Shown: piece after piece, positions 1 through 5,750 of the stretch
Numbering within the stretch: position 1 is the stretch's first letter
How the letters are laid out: each line of letters begins with the position of its first letter
Origin: CBFDCQ01 sp965603355
GTDB lineage: Bacteria > Hydrogenedentota > CAZGCA01 > CBFDCQ01
DNA: 5,954 nucleotides
Direction: 5' to 3'
Assembly: GCA_965603355.1 (NCBI GenBank)
Contig: CBFDCQ010000123.1
Coordinates: 1-5,954 of the forward strand
The notes under the pieces: model-generated
The model's database searches: none
The model's input: the letters and a program-made list of their open reading frames with translations, nothing else
Told to the model about the DNA's origin: nothing
Translations under genes and position numbers: made by a program

Positions 1-55
1 CATAGAGGACATTTCTACCGAGTCCACCTGAGGACATTATCAAAGAGTTATGACA
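1..55 (-). mobile_element. Insertion-sequence-like terminal repeat (tip at 51-55, element body to the left)
   Basis: Seen: the motif GAGGACATT occurs twice, at 5-13 and 30-38, with a 25-nt period, and the segment ends in TGACA at 51-55. Read on the minus strand from 55 leftwards it starts TGTCA, reaches ATGTCCTC at 26 nt from the tip, and reaches TAGAAATGTCCTC at 51 nt. The right side of the window has the same layout from 5751, with 21 of the first 26 bases identical and the inner 13-base block identical. Repeated sub-terminal motifs behind a TGT...ACA tip are typical of the transposase-binding ends of insertion sequences. Inference: the element body lies to the left, outside the window. No transposase is visible, so the family is not assigned. 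Confidence 0.6.
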
Positions 56-72
56 AGTTCAGGAGAAGGGTG

Positions 73-102
73 TTGACTTTTGTGACGCGATTGTGAGACA
101 AT
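73..102 (+). promoter_or_regulatory. Putative sigma-70 type promoter for gap
   Basis: TTGACT at 73-78 matches five of six bases of the -35 consensus. After an 18-nt spacer, GACAAT at 97-102 matches four of six bases of the -10 consensus. It lies 18 nt inside the left element end and would give a 5' leader of about 225 nt before gap. No better pair was found closer to the gene. The -10 match is modest, so this is a candidate only. Confidence 0.4.
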
Positions 103-103
103 C
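89..103. promoter_or_regulatory. Small perfect palindrome overlapping the putative -10 box
   Basis: GATTGT (89-94) and ACAATC (98-103) are perfect inverted repeats around GAG. The palindrome covers the putative -10 region. TTGTGA also occurs as a direct repeat at 80-85 and 91-96, 11 bp apart, which would place both copies on one face of the helix between -35 and -10. This is where a repressor site would sit, but the regulator cannot be named. TTGTGA resembles one half-site of Rex or CRP/FNR-type operators, but the inverted partner half is missing. Confidence 0.25.
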
Positions 104-323
104 AGTGCCAAACAGAGGTAGCCTCAAGTTCACGTGCCATTTCAAGGCAAGGTCGAGGGTCGAAGTCAAAGCGCATCGCTTTCCCGCACCTGAGGTTGTA
201 GTGTCTGTGGTGCAATATGTGGGGCCTCGGCCAACCGCGGAGGAGCTTGAGTGTTCTGGTTTGGGGGTTCGAAGTTCTGTGACGACTTGCGAACTTAGTG
301 TGACAATTTGAGGTTGAGGTGAA
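103..323 (+). other. Untranslated leader of gap, no gene seen
   Basis: This stretch of about 220 nt precedes the gap ribosome binding site. A frame from GTG at 93 to 311 is open, but it has no ribosome binding site and its predicted protein resembles no family I know. One inverted repeat, AAGTTC (272-277) with GAACTT (291-296), could form a 6-bp hairpin with a 13-nt loop just upstream of the ribosome binding site. TGTGAC occurs at 278-283 and 299-304. No riboswitch class was recognised by eye. Confidence 0.3.
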
Positions 324-330
324 AAGGAGG
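324..330 (+). promoter_or_regulatory. Strong Shine-Dalgarno of gap
   Basis: AAGGAGG is a full match to the anti-Shine-Dalgarno core and sits 5 nt before ATG 336. It is the strongest ribosome binding site in the window, along with that of rpsO, which fits a highly expressed glycolytic gene. Confidence 0.85.
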
Positions 331-335
331 GTAAC

Positions 336-1337
336 ATGGCTATAAAGGTTGGCATAAACGGTTTTGGCAGGATCGGCAGGCAGGTGTTCCGTGCAATGCA
401 CGGCAACGGCGATTTCGAGGTTGTTGCCGTTAACGATCTGACCGACAGCAAGACGTTGGCGCACCTGCTCAAGTATGACTCTGTGCATGGCAAGTTTGCG
501 GGCGACGTAAAGGCTGAAGGTGATGCCCTTGTGATCGACGGCAAGAAGCTGCGGGTGCTCGCGGAACGAGACCCGGCGAAACTGCCGTGGGGCGACCTGA
601 AAGTTGACGTAGCGCTCGAGTCCACCGGCGTGTTCAGGACGCGTGAAAAGTGCGAGCTGCATCTCAAGGCGGGCGCGAAAAAGGTTCTTATCTCGGCGCC
701 GGCTAAGGGTAAGATTGACGCGACGATCGTTGTTGGTGTGAACGACAGCACGCTGAAACCGGAACACAAGATTGTCTCGAACGCATCGTGCACGACGAAC
801 TGTCTTGCGCCTCTCGCCAAGGTGCTTAACGATTCCTTTGGCCTGGTGCGCGGGTTGATGACGACGATACACGCTTACACGAACGACCAGTGCATACTGG
901 ACCTGCCGCATTCAGACCTGCGCAGGGCGCGTGCGGCTGCCGTCTCGATCATCCCGACGGCGACCGGTGCGGCTGCGGCTATCGGGCTCGTGATACCTGA
1001 ACTGGAAGGCAAGCTGGATGGAATGGCGATGCGCGTACCGGTAGTTGACGGGTCGGTCGTGGACCTCATCTGTGAGCTGAAGAAGAAGACCACCGAAGAC
1101 GACGTCAACGCAGCGTTCCGCGATGCTGCTGCGAAACCGGAGATGCAGGGTATCCTCCAATACAGCGAGGAACCGCTCGTTTCGGTGGATATTATCGGCA
1201 ACCCGTACTCGTGCATATTCGATTCCGGGATGACGAAAGTTATGGAAGGCAATTTCGTGAAAGTCCTCGGCTGGTACGATAACGAGTGGGGTTACTCGAG
1301 CCGTTGTCTGGACATCATGAAGCTGCTCGTTAAGTAG
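336..1337 (+). CDS. gap: Glyceraldehyde-3-phosphate dehydrogenase, type I, NAD-type
   Basis: Catalyses the reversible oxidative phosphorylation of glyceraldehyde 3-phosphate to 1,3-bisphosphoglycerate in cytosolic glycolysis and gluconeogenesis. The 333-residue length is usual for the family. The Rossmann fold opens with the dinucleotide motif GINGFGRIGR (6-15). Asp34 is the residue that binds the NAD ribose, and together with Leu190-Pro191 it points to NAD rather than NADP. The active site ASCTTNC (150-156) gives Cys152, with the general base His179 in TTIHAYT. Arg234 and Thr210 match phosphate-site residues, and WYDNEWGYS (313-321) is the conserved C-terminal signature. One small oddity: the stretch usually written NIIPTxTGAAKA reads S at 204 in place of N, and A at 214 in place of K. 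The start is fixed by a strong AAGGAGG (324-330) five bases before ATG. pgk follows after 24 nt, so the product is passed directly to the next enzyme of the pathway. Stop codon is TAG. Confidence 0.97.
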   Translation: MAIKVGINGFGRIGRQVFRAMHGNGDFEVVAVNDLTDSKTLAHLLKYDSVHGKFAGDVKAEGDALVIDGKKLRVLAERDPAKLPWGDLKVDVALESTGVFRTREKCELHLKAGAKKVLISAPAKGKIDATIVVGVNDSTLKPEHKIVSNASCTTNCLAPLAKVLNDSFGLVRGLMTTIHAYTNDQCILDLPHSDLRRARAAAVSIIPTATGAAAAIGLVIPELEGKLDGMAMRVPVVDGSVVDLICELKKKTTEDDVNAAFRDAAAKPEMQGILQYSEEPLVSVDIIGNPYSCIFDSGMTKVMEGNFVKVLGWYDNEWGYSSRCLDIMKLLVK

Positions 1338-1361
1338 CGCTGGAGAGAATCCAAAGAGACT

Positions 1362-2549
1362 ATGAGCAAGTTGTTCGTGGAAGACCTCGACGTAGCGGGG
1401 AAGCGCGTGCTGGTGCGTGTTGATTTCAACGTGCCGCTCGACGGGAACCGCAACGTGACGGATGATACGCGAATACGCGCCGCGCTCCCGACGATAAAGT
1501 ACATCCGGGAGCGAGGCGGGATAGCGGTTCTCATGTCTCATCTGGGGCGGCCGAAAGGCGCTCCGGACGACAAGTATCGGATGGACCCGGTCGCCGCGCG
1601 GCTCAGTGAACTTCTTGGCACGCCGGTCGTCAAGGCGGACGACTGTGTCGGGCCACAAGTGAGTAAAGCCGTGGAGGCGATGGGACCCGGCGACGTCGTT
1701 CTGCTGGAGAACACCCGGTTCCATCCGGGAGAGAAGAAGAACGACGAAGAGTTCGCCGCGGCGCTCGCCTCCCTGGGCGAGGTGTTCGTGAACGACGCCT
1801 TTGGGACCGCGCACCGCGCTCATGCCTCGACGGTGGGCGTGACCAAGCACATGACGCAGTCGGCTGCCGGATATCTTCTCGAGAAGGAGATCCGATACTT
1901 CGAGAGGATTCTCGAGGGTGCTGACAAGCCGTTCGTGGCTGTACTGGGAGGCGCCAAGGTCTCTGACAAGATCAGCGCGATCTTCAACCTTATGGAAAGG
2001 GTGCGGAGCTTCCTCATCGGTGGCGGGATGGCGTACACGTTCCTGCACGCACAAGGCTTCTCGATAGGAGGTTCTCTGCTCGAGGAGGACAAGGTGCAGA
2101 TCGCGAAGGAGATACTGGCGAAGGCGGAATCGCAGTCGGTTGCCGTTCACTTGCCGGTCGACCACGTCATAGCGCAGGAGCTCGACGCTAAAGCGGAGGT
2201 CCGTGTTACCGACGGGAAGGAGATTCCAGACGGTTGGAAAGGCCTTGATATCGGCCCGAAGACGGTTGATAACTTCACGCGTGAGTTGGAGAGTGCGAAG
2301 ACAGTTGTATGGAACGGTCCGGTCGGCGTGTTCGAGGTTGGACCGTTCGCCAAGGGCACGGAGGCTATCGCGGCCAGCCTGTCTGAGCGAGACGCTACCA
2401 CAGTGATCTGCGGCGGAGACACCGTTGCCGCCGTTGTTCACTTCGGCGTTGCGGACAAGATGTCGCACGTATCAACTGGCGGCGGCGCATCGCTGGAGAT
2501 GCTTGAGGGAAAGGAGTTGCCGGGACTCGCGGCACTTACTGACAAGTAG
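1362..2549 (+). CDS. pgk: Phosphoglycerate kinase
   Basis: Transfers the acyl phosphate of 1,3-bisphosphoglycerate to ADP, giving 3-phosphoglycerate and ATP; cytosolic, the step after GAPDH. The 395 residues are a usual bacterial length and form two lobes. The N-terminal lobe carries the 3-phosphoglycerate site: RVDFNVP (19-25, with Asp21 and Asn23), Arg37, SHLGRPKG (59-66), ENTRFHPGE (116-124, Arg119) and VNDAFGTAHRAHAS (143-156, Arg152). The C-terminal lobe binds nucleotide: GGAKVSDK (196-203), GGGMAYTF (220-227), WNGPVGVFE (317-325), GGDT (351-354) and the phosphate-binding helix start STGGGAS (371-377). All expected residues are present. The ATG start aligns with the family's N-terminus, but its ribosome binding site is weak: GGAGAG (1342-1347) is 14 nt away and AAAGAG (1353-1358) is 3 nt away. 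It may therefore depend on coupling to gap. tpiA, a frequent neighbour, is absent downstream. Stop codon is TAG. Confidence 0.97.
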   Translation: MSKLFVEDLDVAGKRVLVRVDFNVPLDGNRNVTDDTRIRAALPTIKYIRERGGIAVLMSHLGRPKGAPDDKYRMDPVAARLSELLGTPVVKADDCVGPQVSKAVEAMGPGDVVLLENTRFHPGEKKNDEEFAAALASLGEVFVNDAFGTAHRAHASTVGVTKHMTQSAAGYLLEKEIRYFERILEGADKPFVAVLGGAKVSDKISAIFNLMERVRSFLIGGGMAYTFLHAQGFSIGGSLLEEDKVQIAKEILAKAESQSVAVHLPVDHVIAQELDAKAEVRVTDGKEIPDGWKGLDIGPKTVDNFTRELESAKTVVWNGPVGVFEVGPFAKGTEAIAASLSERDATTVICGGDTVAAVVHFGVADKMSHVSTGGGASLEMLEGKELPGLAALTDK

Positions 2550-2577
2550 GAGATGGTTGGAGTTACCATGATCTAGG

Positions 2578-2632
2578 GGGTTCGACTCACCGACGAATCC
2601 ACTTGGACATTGGTGTAAGCATTGGAGGTGGA
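2578..2632 (+). promoter_or_regulatory. Candidate rpsO autoregulatory leader with two exclusive hairpins
   Basis: Hairpin A pairs GGGTTCG (2578-2584) with CGAATCC (2594-2600): 7 bp with one G-U, 9-nt loop. Hairpin B pairs TCCACTT (2598-2604) with AGGTGGA (2626-2632): 7 bp with one G-U, 21-nt loop, hiding part of the ribosome binding site GGAGG (2624-2628). The two share 2598-2600, so they cannot both form fully. CACC in loop A (2588-2591) can also pair with GGTG at 2612-2615 or 2627-2630, the latter touching the ribosome binding site as a pseudoknot. S15 represses its own mRNA in several bacteria through unrelated leader folds; that this is such a leader is inference. Confidence 0.4.
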
Positions 2633-2635
2633 AGA

Positions 2636-2905
2636 GTGACGATTGACAAGGAACGCAAAGAAGAGATAATCAAGAAGTTTCAGACTCACGAGGGTGATAC
2701 CGGCTCGCCTGAGGTGCAAATCGCGCTGCTTACCACGCGGTTGAGCGACCTGGGGGAGCACTTCCAAAAACATAGCAAGGACCACCATTCGCGTCGCGGC
2801 CTGCTCAAGATTGTGGGCAGGAGACGCCGCCTTCTTGACTACCTGAAAAAGCAAGATAGGGAGCGGTACCAGCAGATTCTGCAGGAGCTGAGTCTGAGGA
2901 GATAG
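2636..2905 (+). CDS. rpsO: 30S ribosomal protein S15
   Basis: Primary-binding protein of the 30S subunit; binds the central domain of 16S rRNA and forms an inter-subunit bridge. With the GTG start chosen here it is 89 residues, the standard bacterial S15 length. Family signatures are present in order: GDTGSPEVQIALLT (20-33), the RNA-contacting H42, D49 and S52 within the segment ending KDHHSRRGLL (48-57), and the basic helix GRRRRLLDYLK (61-71). GTG 2636 is preferred over the upstream in-frame TTG at 2603 because GGAGG (2624-2628) lies 7 nt before it, the resulting N-terminus MTIDKERKEEI fits the family, and the TTG would add 11 non-conserved residues with no ribosome binding site. It follows pgk by 86 nt and precedes pnp, the usual rpsO-pnp order. 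Expression is likely controlled by the structured leader just upstream. Stop codon is TAG. Confidence 0.96.
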   Translation: MTIDKERKEEIIKKFQTHEGDTGSPEVQIALLTTRLSDLGEHFQKHSKDHHSRRGLLKIVGRRRRLLDYLKKQDRERYQQILQELSLRR

Positions 2906-2960
2906 CCAACGTGCGAGCTAGGCTGAGCCGAACGGCCATTGTGGCGGTGCCGCGCCTGAC

Positions 2961-2975
2961 CGCTTGACTCAAGCG
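2961..2975 (+). promoter_or_regulatory. Hairpin in the rpsO-pnp spacer
   Basis: CGCTTG (2961-2966) pairs perfectly with CAAGCG (2970-2975) around a 3-nt loop ACT. No T-run follows, because the GA-rich tract starts immediately, so it is not a standard terminator. A competing pairing of GGCGGT (2943-2948) with ACCGCT (2959-2964) is possible. In Escherichia coli the same spacer holds a terminator and an RNase III site through which PNPase controls its own mRNA; a processing or stability role here is inference. Confidence 0.35.
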
Positions 2976-3022
2976 AGAAGAGAGAGAATAGAGAGAGAGA
3001 GAGAATAGAGAGAGAGAGAATA
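2975..3022 (+). repeat. GA-rich simple sequence repeat in front of pnp
   Basis: Three imperfect tandem units of runs of GA closing with AATA: 2975-2990 (16 nt), 2991-3007 (17 nt) and 3008-3022 (15 nt). Units differ mainly in the number of GA steps, as expected from strand slippage. The tract is almost pure purine on the + strand and ends two bases before the pnp ATG at 3025, so it occupies the place of the ribosome binding site. The GAGAG runs are the only material that can pair, weakly, with the 16S rRNA tail. Confidence 0.85.
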
Positions 3023-3024
3023 GG

Positions 3025-5199
3025 ATGATAGAACAAATACGAGCAGATGTAGGGGGTCGAGAACTGTGTCTGGAAAGCGGTAAGATGGCAAAGCTGGCAC
3101 ACGGGTCCGTCATGGTCAGTTACGGCGGAAACGTTGTGCTTGTCGCTGCGGTACACGGGTCACCCCGTGTGGGGATAGACTTCTTCCCGCTCACGATCGA
3201 ATATCGAGAAAAAACGTACGCCGCGGGACGAATTCCCGGCAACTTTTTCCGTAGAGAAGGTAGGCCCACGGAGAAGGAGACACTGACGGCACGTCTCGTG
3301 GACCGCCCGTTGCGACCGCTGTTTCCGGACGGGTACAAGAACGAGGTACAGGTAGTTGCCACGGTCCTTTCCGCGGACCAGGAGAACGATTCGGACATAC
3401 TCGCCCTGGTGGGAGGTTCAGCAGCGCTTCTGCTCTCGGAGATTCCTTTCAGTAAGGCGGTGGGTGCCGTGCGTGTGGGTCGGGTAGACGGGAACTTCGT
3501 GCTCAATCCCACTTTTGCTGAACTCGAATCGAGCGAGATCGACGTCGTCGTCGCCGGAACGGACAAAGCCGTGACTATGGTGGAAGGCTCGGCGGACGCC
3601 GTATCTGAAGCGATAATGGCGGACGCGATCGAGTTCGGCTATCGCGCGCTGCAGACCTCGATCGAGCTGCAGAAGCAGTTGGCGGAGCGAGTGGGGGTTG
3701 AGAAGATCCAGGTCGAACCGCCGGCGCACGATGAGGCTCTCGTGGCTCGGGTCGAGCAGCTTGCCAAAGAGAGTATGGGCCCTGTCTTTGCCATAGCGGA
3801 TAAACGGAGTCGTCAGAGAGCGCGAGCAGATCTGCTTGAAGAAATTCAGACGCAGCTGGCTGCTGACTATGAGGATAGCGAACGCGAGATAAAGGGTCTG
3901 TTTGCGGACTACGAACGCAGCAGAATGCGCGAGATGATCCTGAGAGAGAAGCGGCGGATCGACGGTCGCGGTCTGACCGATGTTCGTCCCATAACGTGCG
4001 ACGTGGGATTGCTCCCGCGTGCGCACGGTTCGGCGCTCTTCAGTCGTGGAGAGACGCAGGCACTGGTCGCGACGACCTTGGGAACCGCGCGCGACGAGCA
4101 GAAAATGGACGAGTTGATTGGGGAATCGTTCAGAAGTTTCATAATGCACTACAATTTCCCTGCGTTCAGCGTGGGCGAGGTCAGACCGATCCGAGGTCCG
4201 GGACGGCGCGAGATAGGTCATGGAGCGCTGGCCGAGCGGGCGTTGCGCGGAATGATGCCCGACGGAGACGATTTCCCTTACACGGTGCGAATAGTCTCCG
4301 ATATTCTCGAATCCAATGGTTCCTCGTCGATGGCGACCGTGTGCGGCGGCAGCCTGTCGCTTATGGATGCCGGCGTGCCGGTCAAGGCGGCTGTCGCCGG
4401 TATTGCGATGGGGCTCGTTCAGGAGGACGGCGAAGCCGCGATACTGACCGATATCCTGGGTGTCGAGGACCATCTTGGCGACATGGATTTCAAAGTCACA
4501 GGTACGGCCGAGGGGATAACGGCGTTCCAGATGGACGTCAAGAGCGAGGAGATCTCCGCAGATACCATGGCGCGCGCGCTCGAACAGGCTCGTGAAGCGA
4601 GGTTGCTTGTTCTGGACAAGATGAATGCCGCGATCACCTCTCCTCGCCCGGAGATATCGGACTACGCGCCGAGAATATATCAGATAACCATTCCTGTGGA
4701 GAAGATCGGCGGGGTTATCGGACCTGGCGGCAAGATTATACGCGATATCACGGCAAAGACGGGCGCCGAGATCAACATTGAGGATGACGGTACGGTAAGT
4801 GTTGCGAGCTGCGAGAAGGAAGGTGCCGAAAAAGCGCTCGAGATGATCAATCAGATCATTGCCGATGTTGAGGTCGGCAAGATCTATAAGGGCAGGGTTA
4901 CCAGGCTCATGAATTTCGGGGCTTTTGTGGAGGTCTTGCCCGGCAAAGAGGGGCTCGTTCACATATCGGCGCTCGCACCTCATCACGTCAAGAAGGTGGA
5001 CGACGTCGTCAAGGTCGGTGACGAAGTCCAGGTGAAATGTATCGAGATAGACGCGCAGAACCGCGTCAATCTCAGCAAGGTTGCCGCGGAACGCGAACTG
5101 GGGCTGATCCCTGATACCGGCCCCGATCCGGAACGGCCGCGGCGCGGCGGACGGGACTCGCGCGATTCGTCCAGGGGAAGACCGCGACCCCGAAGATAG
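3025..5199 (+). CDS. pnp: Polynucleotide phosphorylase (polyribonucleotide nucleotidyltransferase)
   Basis: Processive 3'-5' exoribonuclease that uses phosphate to release nucleoside diphosphates and can add tails in reverse; a homotrimeric ring acting in mRNA decay. The 724 residues hold the full domain set. The first RNase PH-like domain (about 10-140) carries FFRREGRP (74-81). An alpha-helical linker spans about 240-310. The catalytic second RNase PH domain (about 320-535) has phosphate-binding SSSM (433-436) and the metal/catalytic set Asp482, Asp488 and Lys490 in EDHLGDMDFK, matching E. coli D486, D492 and K494. The KH domain (about 553-612) has GPGG (566-569). The S1 domain (about 617-687) has KGRV (622-625), FGAFVE (631-636) and GLVHIS (643-648). 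A basic tail follows, with 10 Arg in the last 24 residues. The ribosome binding site is unusual, lying in the GA repeat. Neighbours are rpsO (119 nt upstream) and dut (43 nt downstream). Stop codon is TAG. Confidence 0.97.
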   Translation: MIEQIRADVGGRELCLESGKMAKLAHGSVMVSYGGNVVLVAAVHGSPRVGIDFFPLTIEYREKTYAAGRIPGNFFRREGRPTEKETLTARLVDRPLRPLFPDGYKNEVQVVATVLSADQENDSDILALVGGSAALLLSEIPFSKAVGAVRVGRVDGNFVLNPTFAELESSEIDVVVAGTDKAVTMVEGSADAVSEAIMADAIEFGYRALQTSIELQKQLAERVGVEKIQVEPPAHDEALVARVEQLAKESMGPVFAIADKRSRQRARADLLEEIQTQLAADYEDSEREIKGLFADYERSRMREMILREKRRIDGRGLTDVRPITCDVGLLPRAHGSALFSRGETQALVATTLGTARDEQKMDELIGESFRSFIMHYNFPAFSVGEVRPIRGPGRREIGHGALAERALRGMMPDGDDFPYTVRIVSDILESNGSSSMATVCGGSLSLMDAGVPVKAAVAGIAMGLVQEDGEAAILTDILGVEDHLGDMDFKVTGTAEGITAFQMDVKSEEISADTMARALEQAREARLLVLDKMNAAITSPRPEISDYAPRIYQITIPVEKIGGVIGPGGKIIRDITAKTGAEINIEDDGTVSVASCEKEGAEKALEMINQIIADVEVGKIYKGRVTRLMNFGAFVEVLPGKEGLVHISALAPHHVKKVDDVVKVGDEVQVKCIEIDAQNRVNLSKVAAERELGLIPDTGPDPERPRRGGRDSRDSSRGRPRPRR

Positions 5200-5242
5200 C
5201 CGCGTTTTCCGGTCGGGTACTCGCAGATTGTCCTGAAGAGTC

Positions 5243-5722
5243 ATGAAATCTGTCCAGATCCAGATCAAGAAAGCCGTACACGCTGACGATCTCCCTCTGC
5301 CTGCGTACATGAGCGATAGCGCGTCCGGAATGGACCTCCTCGCCGCGGTCGAGGCTGATGTGACCGTGGAACCGGGTCAGCGCGTCTTGGTACCTACGGG
5401 CGTGCACGTGGCAATACCCGAAGGGTTCGAGGGGCAGGTAAGGCCGCGCAGCGGGTTGGCTTTGCATCATGGGATAACCGTGCTCAATACGCCCGGCACA
5501 ATAGACGCGGACTATCGGGGCGAAGTAGGCGTCATACTTGCCAACCTGGGCGACAAACCTTTCACGGTGACCAGAGGTGACCGTATTGCCCAGATGGTTA
5601 TCGCGCCCGTGTCCAGGGCTACTCTCGCAGAAACCGACACCTTGCCCAAGTCTGGTAGAGACAAAGGCGGGTTCGGTCATACGGACGATTCAACCGAGAA
5701 AGCGCTTCCGCAACGCACCTAG
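5243..5722 (+). CDS. dut: Deoxyuridine 5'-triphosphate nucleotidohydrolase (dUTPase)
   Basis: Hydrolyses dUTP to dUMP and pyrophosphate, keeping uracil out of DNA and supplying the thymidylate precursor; the family is homotrimeric with active sites at subunit interfaces. At 159 residues it is slightly longer than the common 145-155. All five dUTPase motifs are seen: motif 1 SGMDLLAA (28-35); motif 2 RPRSGLA (67-73); motif 3 GTIDADYRGEVG (85-96) with catalytic Asp90; motif 4 RGDRIAQMV (111-119); motif 5 GRDKGGFGHT (138-147). Motif 5 deviates from the common RGxGGFGSTG (D after R, H for S, no final G), but the glycine core and the stacking Phe144 are kept. About 12 polar residues follow. The start is set by the family N-terminus; only a weak GAAGAG (5235-5240), 2 nt from ATG, serves as ribosome binding site. 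It follows pnp by 43 nt and is the last gene before the terminator. Stop codon is TAG. Confidence 0.95.
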   Translation: MKSVQIQIKKAVHADDLPLPAYMSDSASGMDLLAAVEADVTVEPGQRVLVPTGVHVAIPEGFEGQVRPRSGLALHHGITVLNTPGTIDADYRGEVGVILANLGDKPFTVTRGDRIAQMVIAPVSRATLAETDTLPKSGRDKGGFGHTDDSTEKALPQRT

Positions 5723-5725
5723 CGT

Positions 5726-5749
5726 AAAGCGTACTCTCGTGCGCTTTTT
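5726..5749 (+). terminator. Rho-independent terminator after dut
   Basis: AAAGCGTA (5726-5733) pairs with TGCGCTTT (5740-5747), 8 bp with one G-U, around a 6-nt loop CTCTCG, and a run of five T (5745-5749) closes the structure. It begins 3 nt after the dut stop codon and is the only clear terminator in the window, marking the probable end of the transcription unit. Confidence 0.75.
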
Positions 5750-5750
5750 C

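Noticed and set aside
93..311. Open frame of 72 codons in the gap leader
   Set aside because: It starts at a GTG inside the putative promoter, has no ribosome binding site, and its protein resembles nothing known; a chance open frame is more likely.
912..2468. Long open frame on the minus strand across gap and pgk
   Set aside because: It lies antisense to two unmistakable enzymes and reflects their codon bias; its protein is rich in Arg and His and has no recognisable domain.
2568..2576. ATG-ATC-TAG mini-frame after pgk, possibly a remnant of a lost tpiA start
   Set aside because: A GGAG-like stretch precedes it, but a two-codon frame carries no evidence of ancestry and no tpiA sequence follows.
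2576..2600. GGGGGTTCGACTC-like stretch resembling the T-arm end of a tRNA or tmRNA
   Set aside because: The bases that should close the T-stem do not pair in that register, no acceptor or anticodon arm precedes it, and there is no CCA; it is better explained as hairpin A of the rpsO leader.
2603..2635. Upstream TTG as start of rpsO
   Set aside because: It would add 11 residues absent from S15 proteins and lies within the candidate leader hairpin, while GTG 2636 has a well-spaced GGAGG.
3418..5310. 630-codon open frame on the minus strand across pnp
   Set aside because: Antisense shadow of pnp with no family resemblance and no ribosome binding site considered credible.
56..5750. The five genes as cargo of a novel mobile system
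   Set aside because: All five are core housekeeping genes with intact, ordinary sequence and even composition; flanking insertions in chromosomal spacers explain the layout more simply.
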